Origin: Amycolatopsis nalaikhensis
GTDB lineage: Bacteria > Actinomycetota > Actinomycetes > Mycobacteriales > Pseudonocardiaceae
Reading direction: 5' to 3'
DNA: 64,000 nt
Assembly: GCF_030264295.1 (NCBI RefSeq)
Contig: NZ_CP127173.1
Span: forward strand, 10,113,501 to 10,177,500
In this document: positions 16,906-25,822 of the stretch, piece after piece
How positions within the stretch are numbered: the stretch's first letter is position 1
Layout: each line of letters begins with the position of its first letter
The notes under the pieces: generated by a model
Seen by the model: only the letters and a program-made list of their open reading frames with translations
Database searches by the model: none
Told to the model about the DNA's origin: nothing
Translations under genes and position numbers: made by a program

Positions 16906-19016
16906 ATGACTTTCACCGCTGAAGAAGCGAAGGCCGCCTTCCCGGACGAGGTTGTCACGCACGCCGTGACGCGCCTGGTGAAGGTGCCCGGGCTCGCGAA
17001 GCCCGTCGCGCTGATCACGCTCGACAACGGCCACGACCACACCCGGCCGAACACCTTCGGCCCGCAGGGTCTCGTCTCCCTGAACGCCGCGCTGGACAAG
17101 GCGTTCGAGGCCGAGCCCGCCGCGATCGCCGTCACCGGCAAGCCGTTCATCTTCGCCGTCGGCGCGGACCTGTCCGGTGTGGAATCGGTGAGCGACCCGA
17201 AGCTGGCGCGCGAGATCGCCCAGACCGGGCACGACGTGTTCCGCCGCCTCACCGAGTCGAAGATCCCCACGTTCGGGTTCATCAACGGCGCGGTCATGGG
17301 CGGCGGCCTCGAGCTGGCGCTGTCCTGCCACTACCGGACGCTGTCGGAAAACACCGCCGCGATCGCGTTCCCCGAGGTCTTCCTCGGCCTGTTCCCGGGC
17401 TGGGGCGGCACGCAGCTGCTGCCGAACCTCATCGGCGCCGACGCCGCCGTCACGGTGATCATCGAGAACGCCCTGGCGCAGAACAAGATGCTCACCGTCA
17501 AGCAGACGGCCGAGTCGGCATCGTCGACGAGGTCTTCGGCTCGGCCGACTACCTCGAGCAGTCGCTGCTGTGGCTGGCTCGCGTGGTCAACGGCGAAGTC
17601 ACCCCGGCTCGCCGCGAGATCGACCGCGGCCAGGCGTGGGACGCGGCCATCGCCCGCGCCAAGTCCATTGTGGACGGGCGCACGCACGGCGCGTCGCCGG
17701 GTGCGACCAAGGCCGTCGAGCTGCTGGAGCTGGCGCGCGAGAACGACCTCGACCGCGGGTACGCGGCCGAGACCGACGGCCTCGCCGAGCTGCTCATGTC
17801 CGACGTCCTGCGCGCCGGGCTGTACTCGTTCAACCTGGTCAACAAGCGCGCCAAGCGCCCGGCCGGCGCGCCGGACAAGTCGTTGGCGCGCAAGGTGAAC
17901 AAGGTCGGCATCGTCGGCGCCGGCCTGATGGCCAGCCAGCTCGCGCTGCTGTTCGTCCGACGCCTGAAGGTGCCGGTCGTGCTGACCGACGTCGACCAGG
18001 AGCGCGTCGACAAGGGCGTCGGCTACGTCCACGCCGAGATCGACAAGCTGCTGAGCAAGAAGCGCGTGTCCCCGGACGGTGCGAACCGGCTCAAGGCGCT
18101 GGTCTCCGGCTCGCTCGACAAGGCCGCGTTCTCCGACGCCGACTTCGTCATCGAGGCCGTCTTCGAGGAGCTGGGCGTCAAGCAGCAGGTGTTCGCCGAG
18201 TTGGAGCAGCACGTCTCCCCCGAGGCGATCCTGGCGACGAACACCTCGTCGCTGTCGATCACCGCGATGGCGTCGAAGCTGCGGCACCCCGAGCGCGTGG
18301 TCGGCTTCCACTTCTTCAACCCGGTCGCCGTGCTGCCGCTGCTGGAGATCGTCCGCGGCGAGCAGACCGACGACGCGTCGCTCGCGACGGCGTTCGCGGT
18401 CGGCAAGCAGCTGAAGAAGTCCAGCGTGCTGGTGAAGGACGCGAGCGCGTTCGTCGTCAACCGCCTGCTGCTGCGTTTCCTCGGCGAGGTGCTGGTCACC
18501 GTCGACGAGGGCACGCCGTTCGACGTCGCCGACAAGGCTCTCGAGCCGCTCGGCCTGCCGATGACACCGCTGACGCTGATGCAGCTCGTCGGCCCGGCCA
18601 TCGCGCTGCACGTCGGCGAGACGCTGCACGAGGCGTTCCCGGACCGGTTCACCGTGTCGGAGAACCTCGCGAAGTTCGTCAAGGCGGGCAAGAAGGGCGT
18701 CTGGATCTGGGACGCCCAGGGCAACCAGTCGGCCGACCCCGAGGTCGTCGAGCTCTGGACCCAGGGTGACAAGCCGTCCACTTCGGAACAGGTGCGCGAC
18801 CGGGCGCTGTCGGCCATCGCCGAGGAGATCCGGATCATGCTCGACGAGGGCGTGGTCGCCGAGGCGCAGGACATCGACCTGTGCCTGATCCTCGGCGCGG
18901 GCTGGCCGTTCTGGAACGGCGGCATCACGCCGTACCTGGACCGCACGGGCGTGTCCGAGCGGGTGAACGGCAAGCCGTTCCTCGCCCCGGGCGTCGCCTC
19001 GGTCCCGGCTTCCTGA
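16906..19016 (+). CDS. fadB: Fatty acid oxidation complex alpha subunit, with apparent frameshift
   Basis: A trifunctional-type protein of about 703 residues. The N-terminal enoyl-CoA hydratase domain has FAVGADLSGVESV, the oxyanion loop NGAVMGGGLELAL and the acidic PEVFLGLFPGWGGT. From about residue 325 follow the NAD-binding 3-hydroxyacyl-CoA dehydrogenase domain (VGIVGAGLMASQLALLF) and its C-terminal domains. Near 17515 the text reads GCCGAGTCGGC, where one added C (GAG-CTC-GGC) joins TAE to LGIVDEVFGSADYLEQ. So one base is missing; as written the hydratase half and dehydrogenase half are separate frames, the second with a start at 17583. It partners fadA. Confidence 0.88.
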
Positions 19017-19021
19017 CCCGT

Positions 19022-19066
19022 CCGTGAAGGCCCCTTCCCGCCGGGGAGGGGCCTTCACGGCGTTTT
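19022..19066. terminator. Bidirectional terminator between fadB and FtsX-like gene
   Basis: A hairpin with perfect 14-base arms (CCGTGAAGGCCCCT at 19022-19035 and its complement at 19047-19060) and an 11-base loop is followed by CGTTTT. It lies 6 bases after the fadB stop and abuts the stop of the convergent gene, so it probably serves both. Confidence 0.8.
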
Positions 19067-19584
19067 CAGTACTCGCCGTCGCGCGGGCACTTCGGCGGCG
19101 GGTCGGTCGGCTTCAGCTGCTCGACCATCGCGTCGAGGTCGGTGACCTTCACCTGGTCGGCGTGCTCGAACCGGGCGTGCAGCTCCTGGGCCCACGCGTT
19201 GAGGTCGGTGCCGGGCACCGCGAGCAGCGACACGGACGCAGGCAGGGATTCGGGCCTCGTCAGGCGCAGGAGCTCGGGCTGGTCGGCGAAGATCCGCTTG
19301 AACCGCGCGTAGGCCTCCGCCTGCGTCTCGACGAACACGCGGCGTGCCTTGGGGTCGTCGTGGAAAGCGGCCGCGGCCGCGCGCATCTCCTCGTCGGTGC
19401 GGAAGTACACCACCACCGACGCGCACAGGTTGTGGCCGGCCAGCGGCGCCGGGTTCCGGTCCACCGGCAGCTCGGGCGGCCGGACCAGGGCGGCGACGAA
19501 GAACGCCAGCCCGACCCCGGCGGCCAGCGCCAGCGCGACGACCGGGATCAGGACGCGCGCCAGCGGCTTCGGTTTCTCCTCCAC
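19066..19584 (-). CDS. Single-pass membrane protein with FtsX-ectodomain-like region
   Basis: A 172-residue protein: short basic N-terminus, one membrane helix at about 12-33 (VLIPVVALALAAGVGLAFFVA), then an extracytoplasmic domain. That domain resembles the extracellular domain of the cell-division permease FtsX: a beta strand VVVYFRTDEEM, spacing, ETQAEAYARFKRIFADQPEL, and SLPASVSLLAV. No permease helices follow, so it is not FtsX itself. FtsX ectodomains activate peptidoglycan hydrolases, so an accessory role at the envelope is possible but unproven. I start it at GTG 19584; the ribosome site is weak. Confidence 0.7.
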   Translation of the reverse strand: MEEKPKPLARVLIPVVALALAAGVGLAFFVAALVRPPELPVDRNPAPLAGHNLCASVVVYFRTDEEMRAAAAAFHDDPKARRVFVETQAEAYARFKRIFADQPELLRLTRPESLPASVSLLAVPGTDLNAWAQELHARFEHADQVKVTDLDAMVEQLKPTDPPPKCPRDGEY

Positions 19585-19715
19585 CCGAAGATCACAGCAC
19601 AGCCCGGCCGTCGCCGTCCGCCGGGCGGCGGGTCGTTCACCGACACGGATCAGCCGCGAACGCCTTGACCTTGAAACTTCCCGGCGTCCAGTCCGATGTA
19701 TCCGGTGTGAGGCGG

Positions 19716-20765
19716 ATGCTCGTGCGGGCGGTGATGGCCGGGCTGCGGCTGCTGTTGCGGCTGCCGGAGCCGGTGCTGCGCGCGGTCGCGGGCCGCCCGG
19801 TGGTGGTCGACGGTCGGCAGCCGGTGACCAGCGCGCGGGTGCTGATCCGGGTGGCGAAGTTCGCGCCGTTCGACGCCCCGCACCACAACGGCAGCCTCGA
19901 GCGGGCCCGGCGGGAGCTGGACCTGGCGGGCTCGCTCGCCGGCGCCGGGATCTGCCCGGGCGTCCGGACGAGCGACCACACCTGGCCGGGGCCCGGCGGC
20001 CCGCTGCCGCTGCGGCGGTACGAACCGGCCGGGGTCCCGGCGCCGAGCCCGGCACTGGTCTACTTCCACGGCGGCGGGTTCGTGCTCGGCAGCATCGAGA
20101 CGCACGAAGGCGCGTGCCGCCTGTTGGCCGAGGAAGCCGGGGTGCGGGTGGTGTCGATCGGCTACCGGCTCGCGCCGGAACACCCGTTCCCGGCGGCGGC
20201 GTCGGACGCGGTCGCCGCGTTCGCCCACGTGGCGCGGCACGCGGCGGACTTCGGGATCGACCCGGCCCGGCTCGCGGTGGGCGGCGACAGCAGCGGCGGC
20301 AACCTGGCGGCGGTGGTCGCGCACGCGGCGGCCCGCGGCGAGCTGCCACGCCCCGCGTTCACCCTGCTGCTGACCCCGGCGACGGACGCCCTCGGCGGGT
20401 CGGAGTCGCACCGGCGGTTCGGAACGGGCTTCCGCCTCGACCGCGACGAGTGGGCCTGGTACCGGGCGCAGTACCTGCGGGACCCGGCGGACTACACGGA
20501 CCCGCGGGCGTCGGTCCTGTACGACGACGCCTTCGAGGGTCTGCCGCCGACGTACGTGGCGACATGCGGCTTCGACCTGCTCCGCGACGAAGGCGAGGCG
20601 TACGCGCAACGCCTCGCTTCAGCCGGAGTCCCGCTGGTGCACCGGCGTCACGAAGGCCAGCTGCACGGGTTCGCGAACCGGGTGGGCATCGACCCGGACG
20701 CCCGCGCGGCCATGCTCCACGCGGCCGGAGTGCTCCGCGCCGGACTCTCCCTGACCCGCTCGTGA
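19716..20765 (+). CDS. Alpha/beta hydrolase of the hormone-sensitive lipase family
   Basis: A 349-residue esterase/lipase-type enzyme. The HSL signature HGGG (VYFHGGGFVLG) forms the oxyanion hole, the nucleophile Ser is in GGDSSGGNLAA, the catalytic Asp in CGFDLLRDEG, and the His in GQLHGFANRVG. About 110 residues precede HGGG as a cap region. I take the ATG at 19716; a GTG at 19707 is in frame just upstream. It stands alone between two convergent terminators, so context does not point to a substrate; small acyl esters are the usual ones for the family. Confidence 0.88.
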   Translation: MLVRAVMAGLRLLLRLPEPVLRAVAGRPVVVDGRQPVTSARVLIRVAKFAPFDAPHHNGSLERARRELDLAGSLAGAGICPGVRTSDHTWPGPGGPLPLRRYEPAGVPAPSPALVYFHGGGFVLGSIETHEGACRLLAEEAGVRVVSIGYRLAPEHPFPAAASDAVAAFAHVARHAADFGIDPARLAVGGDSSGGNLAAVVAHAAARGELPRPAFTLLLTPATDALGGSESHRRFGTGFRLDRDEWAWYRAQYLRDPADYTDPRASVLYDDAFEGLPPTYVATCGFDLLRDEGEAYAQRLASAGVPLVHRRHEGQLHGFANRVGIDPDARAAMLHAAGVLRAGLSLTRS

Positions 20766-20802
20766 GTGTTTAGGGCGGTTCTAACCGCCCTAAACACTCA
20801 CG
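20761..20802. terminator. Perfect 20-bp-arm hairpin between convergent genes
   Basis: Arms 20761-20780 and 20783-20802 are exact complements separated by only CT. The hydrolase stop codon (20763-20765) lies inside the left arm, and the histidine kinase ends 8 bases beyond the right arm. Position between convergent genes and the lack of a T-tract suggest a bidirectional transcription stop or mRNA-end stabiliser. Confidence 0.75.
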
Positions 20803-20809
20803 ACATCTT

Positions 20810-21934
20810 TCAGCGGACCGGGAGGTGGACGGTCACCGACAGGCCGCCGCCCACGATCGGCTCCGCCGTCACGCTGCCGCCGTGCGCCTGGACCGCCGCC
20901 CGGACGATCGACAGCCCCAGGCCCGCCCCCGAACGCGCGGTCCGCGCCACCCCGGCGCGACGGAACGGCTCGAACAGCTCGGCCACGGTCGCCGGGTCGA
21001 CGAGCCCGCCGGACGACCGGACGCGCAGCATCGACCACTGCGGCCCGGGCTGCGTCGTGACCTCCAGCCAGCCGCCCTCGACGTTGTGGCGGACGCCGTT
21101 CTCCAGCAGGTTGCCCGCGATGCGCTCCAGCAGCGCCGGGTCGCCGAACGCGCCCGCCGACGGCGTGCTGAACGACGCCCGGATCCCGCGCTTGTCGGCT
21201 TCCCGGTGGACGGCGTGCCAGGCCCGGTCGACGACGGCGGCGAGGTCGACCGGCTCGCGGACCGCGAGCCCGGCGCCGTCGGTGCGAGCCAGCAGCAGCA
21301 GGGAGTTGACCAGCTGCCCGGCGCGTTCGGTCGCGTCGCGGACCACCCCCGCCATCCGCCGGAGTTCGGCCTCGTCGGCGTCGTCGTCGGCCAGGGTGAC
21401 GTCGAGTTCCGTGCGGATCACCGACAACGGCGTCCGCAGCTCGTGGCTGGCGTTGGCGACGAAGTGGCGTTGCGCGTCGAAGGCGGCTTGGAGCCGGTCG
21501 AGCATGTCGTCGAACGTGCCGGCCAGCTCGGCCAGCTCGTCACGCGAACGCACCTCGCCGATCCGCTCCCCCAGCGACTCGACCGACAGCCGCCGCGCGG
21601 TGCCGGTGATCTCGCGCAGCGGCAGCAGGACACGGGAGGTGAACGTCCAGGCGAGGATCGCCGCGGCCGCCACCACCAGCAGGAACGCGATCGAGCCGAA
21701 GAGCAGCATCCGGTCGCGGGCGTGCACGCGCAGGTGTTCGGCGAGCGTCGAGGCGTCGACCGTGACGCCGTCGACGACGACCGTGCTGCCCGGCGGCATC
21801 TGCGGGACGGTGTCGAGCGCGTCCCGCACCAGCGTCCAGGCGAGCCAGAGCAGCAGCAGGCTGACGGCGGCGACCAGCACGGTCGCCAGCAGGGTGATCC
21901 GGGCGCGGAGGCTGCGGGTGCCCGGCAGGTTCAC
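20810..21934 (-). CDS. Two-component sensor histidine kinase
   Basis: A 374-residue membrane kinase. A first membrane helix (about 12-34, ITLLATVLVAAVSLLLLWLA) and a second (about 76-98, LLFGSIAFLLVVAAAAILAW) bracket a short extracytoplasmic sensor loop of 40 residues. A HAMP linker follows, then the H-box with phospho-accepting His (NASHELRTPLS), the N-box (GNLLENGVRHN) and G-box (GAGLGLSIV). The start overlaps the stop of the upstream response regulator (ATGA), so the pair is co-translated. The short sensor loop gives no clue to the signal. Confidence 0.92.
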   Translation of the reverse strand: MNLPGTRSLRARITLLATVLVAAVSLLLLWLAWTLVRDALDTVPQMPPGSTVVVDGVTVDASTLAEHLRVHARDRMLLFGSIAFLLVVAAAAILAWTFTSRVLLPLREITGTARRLSVESLGERIGEVRSRDELAELAGTFDDMLDRLQAAFDAQRHFVANASHELRTPLSVIRTELDVTLADDDADEAELRRMAGVVRDATERAGQLVNSLLLLARTDGAGLAVREPVDLAAVVDRAWHAVHREADKRGIRASFSTPSAGAFGDPALLERIAGNLLENGVRHNVEGGWLEVTTQPGPQWSMLRVRSSGGLVDPATVAELFEPFRRAGVARTARSGAGLGLSIVRAAVQAHGGSVTAEPIVGGGLSVTVHLPVR

Positions 21935-22608
21935 GCGCGCGACGCGCCGGGCTCCGGCACCCGGTACCCGGAGCCGACGACGGTCTCGATGATCCCCGGC
22001 TCGCCGAGCTTCTTGCGCAGCGTCATGACGGTGACCCGGACGGTCGTGGTGAACGGGTCGGCGTTCTCGTCCCAGACGCGTTCGAGGAGTTCCTCACTGC
22101 TGACGACGGACCCGGCGGCCTGCAGCAGCACCTCGAGGACGCCGAACTCCTTGCGCGTCAGCTCGACCGGCCCGCTCGCCCGCCGCACGGTCCGCTTGGC
22201 CGGGTCGAGTTCGACGTCCCCGGCGGTGAGCAGCGGCGGCGCGGCCGGGGTGGCCCGGCGGCCCAGCGCCCGGACGCGCGCGACGAGCTCGGGGAAGGCG
22301 AACGGCTTCGCGAGGTAGTCGTCGGCGCCGAGGGACAGGCCGTCGACGCGGTCGGACACCGAGCTGCTCGCGGTGAGCATGAGCACCCGGGTGAGCTCCC
22401 CGGAAGCGACGATTTCGCGGCACAGCTCGTCCCCGGACATCCCGGGCAGGTCCCGGTCGAGCAGCACGACGTCGTACCGCGTGACGGCGGCCTTCTCGTG
22501 TCCGTCGTCGCCGGTGAGCGCGACGTCCACGGCCATGCCCTCGCGGCGCAGCCCGCGGGCGATCGCGTCGGCCAGGGGTTCTTCGTCCTCGACTACCAAA
22601 ACTCGCAC
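21931..22608 (-). CDS. OmpR/PhoB-type response regulator
   Basis: A 225-residue regulator partnering the kinase that follows. The receiver domain (1-115) has the acidic pair in VVEDEE, phospho-acceptor Asp in VLLDRDLPG, Thr in MLTASSS and Lys in LAKPFAF. The winged-helix DNA-binding domain occupies about 125-222 (ELTRKEFGVLEVLLQAAG to VGSGYRVPEP). I start at GTG 22608; upstream codons in frame run into a repeat element and do not look coding. Confidence 0.92.
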   Translation of the reverse strand: MRVLVVEDEEPLADAIARGLRREGMAVDVALTGDDGHEKAAVTRYDVVLLDRDLPGMSGDELCREIVASGELTRVLMLTASSSVSDRVDGLSLGADDYLAKPFAFPELVARVRALGRRATPAAPPLLTAGDVELDPAKRTVRRASGPVELTRKEFGVLEVLLQAAGSVVSSEELLERVWDENADPFTTTVRVTVMTLRKKLGEPGIIETVVGSGYRVPEPGASRA

Positions 22609-22677
22609 GAGCCCACAATCCCATATTTTCCTGAGAGTGCCCTTTAAGGACTGTGTGCGTCGGATGAGCCAGCCCCA

Positions 22678-22753
22678 AGCGCCCCAATGTGGCCTTCGGT
22701 GCGTCAGACGCACCCAAGGCGGCCTTCGGTGCGTGAGACGCAACCAAGGCCGC
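22678..22753. repeat. GCGCCCCAA-family repeat, double-unit copy
   Basis: The outer ends AGCGCCCCAA and TTGGGGCGCT are complementary. Between them are two internal hairpin-forming units of the type GGCCTTCGGTGCGT-n-ACGCAC. It follows the PucR gene stop by nine bases (minus strand), so it may end that transcript. Related copies are at 39478-39534 and 46603-46744. Confidence 0.7.
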
Positions 22754-22762
22754 CTTGGGGCG

Positions 22763-24235
22763 CTACGGCTCCGGCACCCAGCGCAGCGCGAACCACAGCC
22801 GCATCCGGTTCTCCGGGTCGGCCAGATCCACGTCCAACGCCCGCTCCACCTGGGCGATCCGGTGCCGGACGCTGTTGCGGTGCACGCCCAGCTCGGCCGC
22901 CGTCGGTTCCCAGCCGCCGTGGTGGGCCAGCCATGTCCGGAGCGTCAGCACCAGCGAACGGTCCCCCTCCCGGTCGAGTGCGACCAGCGGTTCCAGAGCC
23001 TGAGCCGCGAAGCCGCGCGCCGCGTCCGGAGCCAGCAGCGCGTCGAAATCCAGGGGCCCGCCGCCCGCGACGACCGGCCTCCCGAGCGCCTGGGCCCGCG
23101 CGAGCAGCAGGTCCACCTCGGCGACGGCGTCGGCCAGCCGCTCGGCGGGCACCGGTGACCCCACGGCCGCCAGCCACCCCGACGAGCGCAGGTCCTCCAG
23201 CGCCGCTCGCGACGGCGACGCCCCGGCGACGGCCGTGAACCTCCCGTCGAGCACCGAAACCAGCGGCGTGTCCAGCCGCGCCCGCAGCCAGTCCGGGCGC
23301 TGGGCCACCTCGCCCGGCCCACGCCGGTAGGGCACCCCGGCGACCAGCCGCGCGGTGCCCGAACCGAGCAACGAACGAGCCACGCCCCGCGCCGACGTCC
23401 GGCCGAGCAGCAACCCGGTCGCCGCCGCACCCAGCTCGGCCGCGTCCGACCCGGCCCGCCCGACCAGGCCCAGCAGCGCCGCGCCCACGGCGAGGATCGC
23501 CCGGTCGGCGCCGTCGAAGCGCCGCGTCCGGCCGACCACCACCAGGTGCGACGCCGTCGCCTGCGGGTACACCGGCTGGACCACGACGAAGCCGTCGCCC
23601 ACCTCGGTGGTCGCGCTGCGGATCCCGCTGCCCGCCCGCACCGTCGCCACCAGCTCGCGCACTTCGGGCGGCAACGGCGAAGGCGCGTCGTGCGCCGAGG
23701 CCAGCACGTCCCCGGCCCCGACCAGCGCCACCCAGGAGTCCAGCCGCTCGGCCAGCGACGAAGTCAGCTCGCCGAGCCCGCCACCCGCGGCGCGCGTCAA
23801 CGCCTCCCGCGCCGCCGTGATCCGCCGCTGCTCCCGCTGCCCCGCCTCGGTCAGCGCGACCGAAACCGCCCGGTTGATCGCCAGGAACGGCGTCCGCGAC
23901 GGCACCACCAGCAGCGGCAGCCCGTGCCGCGCGCACGACCGGCGCAGGCGCTCCGGCAGCGTCTCGAACACCGTCGGGGTGAGCCCGAACCCCAGCGCCG
24001 TCACGCGAGCGTCGCGCAGCCCGCGCACGTACCGGTCGACCTCGCCCGGCTCCGCGGGCAGGTTCACCCCCGCGGTGAGGATCAGCTCGGCGCCCACCAG
24101 GTACGGCGCGGGGTCGCGCAGCTCGCTGACGTGGGCCCAGCGCACCGGCTCGTCGAGCGCGCCCGGCCGCAGCGTCTCGGGGACGACGTCGAGGGCGAGC
24201 TTCCCGGTTGCCGACAACCGCGCGTAACGGGACAT
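22763..24235 (-). CDS. PucR family transcriptional regulator
   Basis: A 490-residue regulator. The N-terminal PucR domain covers about 1-125 (WAHVSELRDPAPYLVGAELILTAG is its hallmark, with ARVTALGFGLTPTVF). A degenerate GGDEF-like middle follows, and the C-terminal HTH is in GGWEPTAAELGVHRNSVRHRI. PucR-type proteins control purine, amine and amino-acid nitrogen catabolism. It is divergent from the symporter/ureohydrolase operon, with a 32-base inverted repeat between (24273-24304), so it is the likely regulator of that operon, possibly activated by the guanidino substrate. Confidence 0.92.
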   Translation of the reverse strand: MSRYARLSATGKLALDVVPETLRPGALDEPVRWAHVSELRDPAPYLVGAELILTAGVNLPAEPGEVDRYVRGLRDARVTALGFGLTPTVFETLPERLRRSCARHGLPLLVVPSRTPFLAINRAVSVALTEAGQREQRRITAAREALTRAAGGGLGELTSSLAERLDSWVALVGAGDVLASAHDAPSPLPPEVRELVATVRAGSGIRSATTEVGDGFVVVQPVYPQATASHLVVVGRTRRFDGADRAILAVGAALLGLVGRAGSDAAELGAAATGLLLGRTSARGVARSLLGSGTARLVAGVPYRRGPGEVAQRPDWLRARLDTPLVSVLDGRFTAVAGASPSRAALEDLRSSGWLAAVGSPVPAERLADAVAEVDLLLARAQALGRPVVAGGGPLDFDALLAPDAARGFAAQALEPLVALDREGDRSLVLTLRTWLAHHGGWEPTAAELGVHRNSVRHRIAQVERALDVDLADPENRMRLWFALRWVPEP

Positions 24236-24272
24236 TCACTTCGGTGGACGGGGAATCCGCGATCGAGGTCAT

Positions 24273-24304
24273 TTCGTCCCCACCGATGTCGACATGGGGA
24301 CGAA
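24273..24304. promoter_or_regulatory. Candidate PucR operator inverted repeat
   Basis: Perfect 10-base arms TTCGTCCCCA and TGGGGACGAA are separated by 12 bases, placing arm centres about two helical turns apart. The element lies in the 141-base divergent region between the PucR gene and the symporter gene. A TACGGT hexamer around 24336 could be the -10 of the symporter promoter, about 30 bases downstream. Binding is inferred. Confidence 0.6.
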
Positions 24305-24376
24305 TCATCCCATGCCGAAGGGGGGGCGGGCGAACCTACGGTGACCCGAACACTCCCCACCAGTAAGGAGCCCGCC

Positions 24377-25822
24377 GTGACCGGTGACTACGCCGTGATC
24401 GCGTTGTACATCGCGGGGATGCTCGGGGTCGGCTGGTACGGCCTCCGGCTCGCGAAGACGAAGTCCGACTACCTCGTCGCCGGGCGGCGGCTGGGCTGGT
24501 TCATGTACTCCGGCACGATGTCGGCCGTCGTGCTCGGCGGCGCGTCGACCGTCGGCGGCGTGAAGCTCGGCTACACCTACGGCATCTCCGGCATGTGGCT
24601 GGTCGTCAGCATCGGCGTCGGCATCCTCGTGCTGCACGCGCTGTTCGCGCGGCGGCTGGTGCGGCTGAAGGTCTACACCGTCGGCGAGATGCTCGACCTG
24701 CGCTATGGCGGCCGCACCAGCGCGGTGTCCGGCGTCGTCATGTGGGGCTACACCCTGATGCTCACGGTGACCTCGACGCTGGCGTTCGCGACGATCTTCA
24801 AGGTGCTGTTCGACCTGCCGAACTGGGCCGGGATCGCGATCGGCGGCTCGATCGTGGTGCTCTACTCGGTGCTCGGCGGCATGTGGTCGATCACGCTCAC
24901 CGACATCGCCCAGTTCGTCATCAAGACCATCGGCATCCTGGCGATCCTGCTGCCGGTCGCGATCACCTCGGCGGGCGGCTTCGACGGCATGAGCGCGAAG
25001 CTGGACGCGAGCTTCTTCAGCTTCACCGCCATCGGCAGCGACACGATCATCACCTACTTCGTCATCTACACCTTCGGCCTGCTGATCGGCCAGGACATCT
25101 GGCAGCGCGTGTTCACCGCCCGCACGCCCGCGATCGCGACGTCCGGCGGCATCACCTCCGGCGTCTACTGCCTGGTCTACGGCCTGGCCGGCGCGCTGAT
25201 CGGCACCGCGGCCCACACGCTGTACCCGGACATCGCGAGCGCGCAGGACGCCTTCGCGACGATCGTCGAGCGGCTGCTGCCGACCGGCGTCCGCGGCCTG
25301 GTCCTGGCCGCGGCGCTCTCGGCGATGATGTCGACGGCGAGCGGCGCGCTCATCGCGTGCTCCACCACCACGACGTCGGACCTGCTCACCAAGCTGGGCC
25401 TGAAGAAGGGCGGCGAGGTCAGCCGCAACCGGCTCGCCACACTGGTGCTCGGGCTCCTGGCCATCGGCATCGCGATGATCGTCGACGACGTCGTCAACGC
25501 GCTCACCATCGCCTACGACATCCTGGTCGGCGGCCTGCTGGTGGCGATCGTGGGCGCGTTGTTCTGGAAGCGCGGCACCCGGCAGGGCGCGTACGCGTCG
25601 ATGGTCGCCGGCACGGTCTCCGTGATCGCGTTCATGATCATCGACGGCGTCGAGGCCAACACCCCGATCTACTGGGGCCTCGGCGCGAGCCTGGTGGTGT
25701 ACCTGGCCGTCAGCTTCGCGACACCCCGCACGTCCGACTCGATCCTTTCCGTCTGGACCCGCCGCCTGAACGGCGAAGAAACCCCCACCACGAACCGGGA
25801 ACAGGAGCCCGCCAGTGCCTAA
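24377..25822 (+). CDS. Sodium:solute symporter (SSS family)
   Basis: A 481-residue integral membrane protein with about 13 helices. The family marks are visible: KSDYLVAGRRLGWF after the first helix, TVGEMLDLRYGGR, GLLIGQDIWQRVFTAR, and AALSAMMSTASGALIACSTT in the region that carries the second sodium site. The start is GTG 24377 with AAGGAG at 24365-24370. It is first in an operon with the ureohydrolase (8-base overlap), so it most likely imports the guanidino compound or its amino-acid precursor. The exact substrate cannot be read from sequence. Confidence 0.9.
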   Translation: MTGDYAVIALYIAGMLGVGWYGLRLAKTKSDYLVAGRRLGWFMYSGTMSAVVLGGASTVGGVKLGYTYGISGMWLVVSIGVGILVLHALFARRLVRLKVYTVGEMLDLRYGGRTSAVSGVVMWGYTLMLTVTSTLAFATIFKVLFDLPNWAGIAIGGSIVVLYSVLGGMWSITLTDIAQFVIKTIGILAILLPVAITSAGGFDGMSAKLDASFFSFTAIGSDTIITYFVIYTFGLLIGQDIWQRVFTARTPAIATSGGITSGVYCLVYGLAGALIGTAAHTLYPDIASAQDAFATIVERLLPTGVRGLVLAAALSAMMSTASGALIACSTTTTSDLLTKLGLKKGGEVSRNRLATLVLGLLAIGIAMIVDDVVNALTIAYDILVGGLLVAIVGALFWKRGTRQGAYASMVAGTVSVIAFMIIDGVEANTPIYWGLGASLVVYLAVSFATPRTSDSILSVWTRRLNGEETPTTNREQEPASA

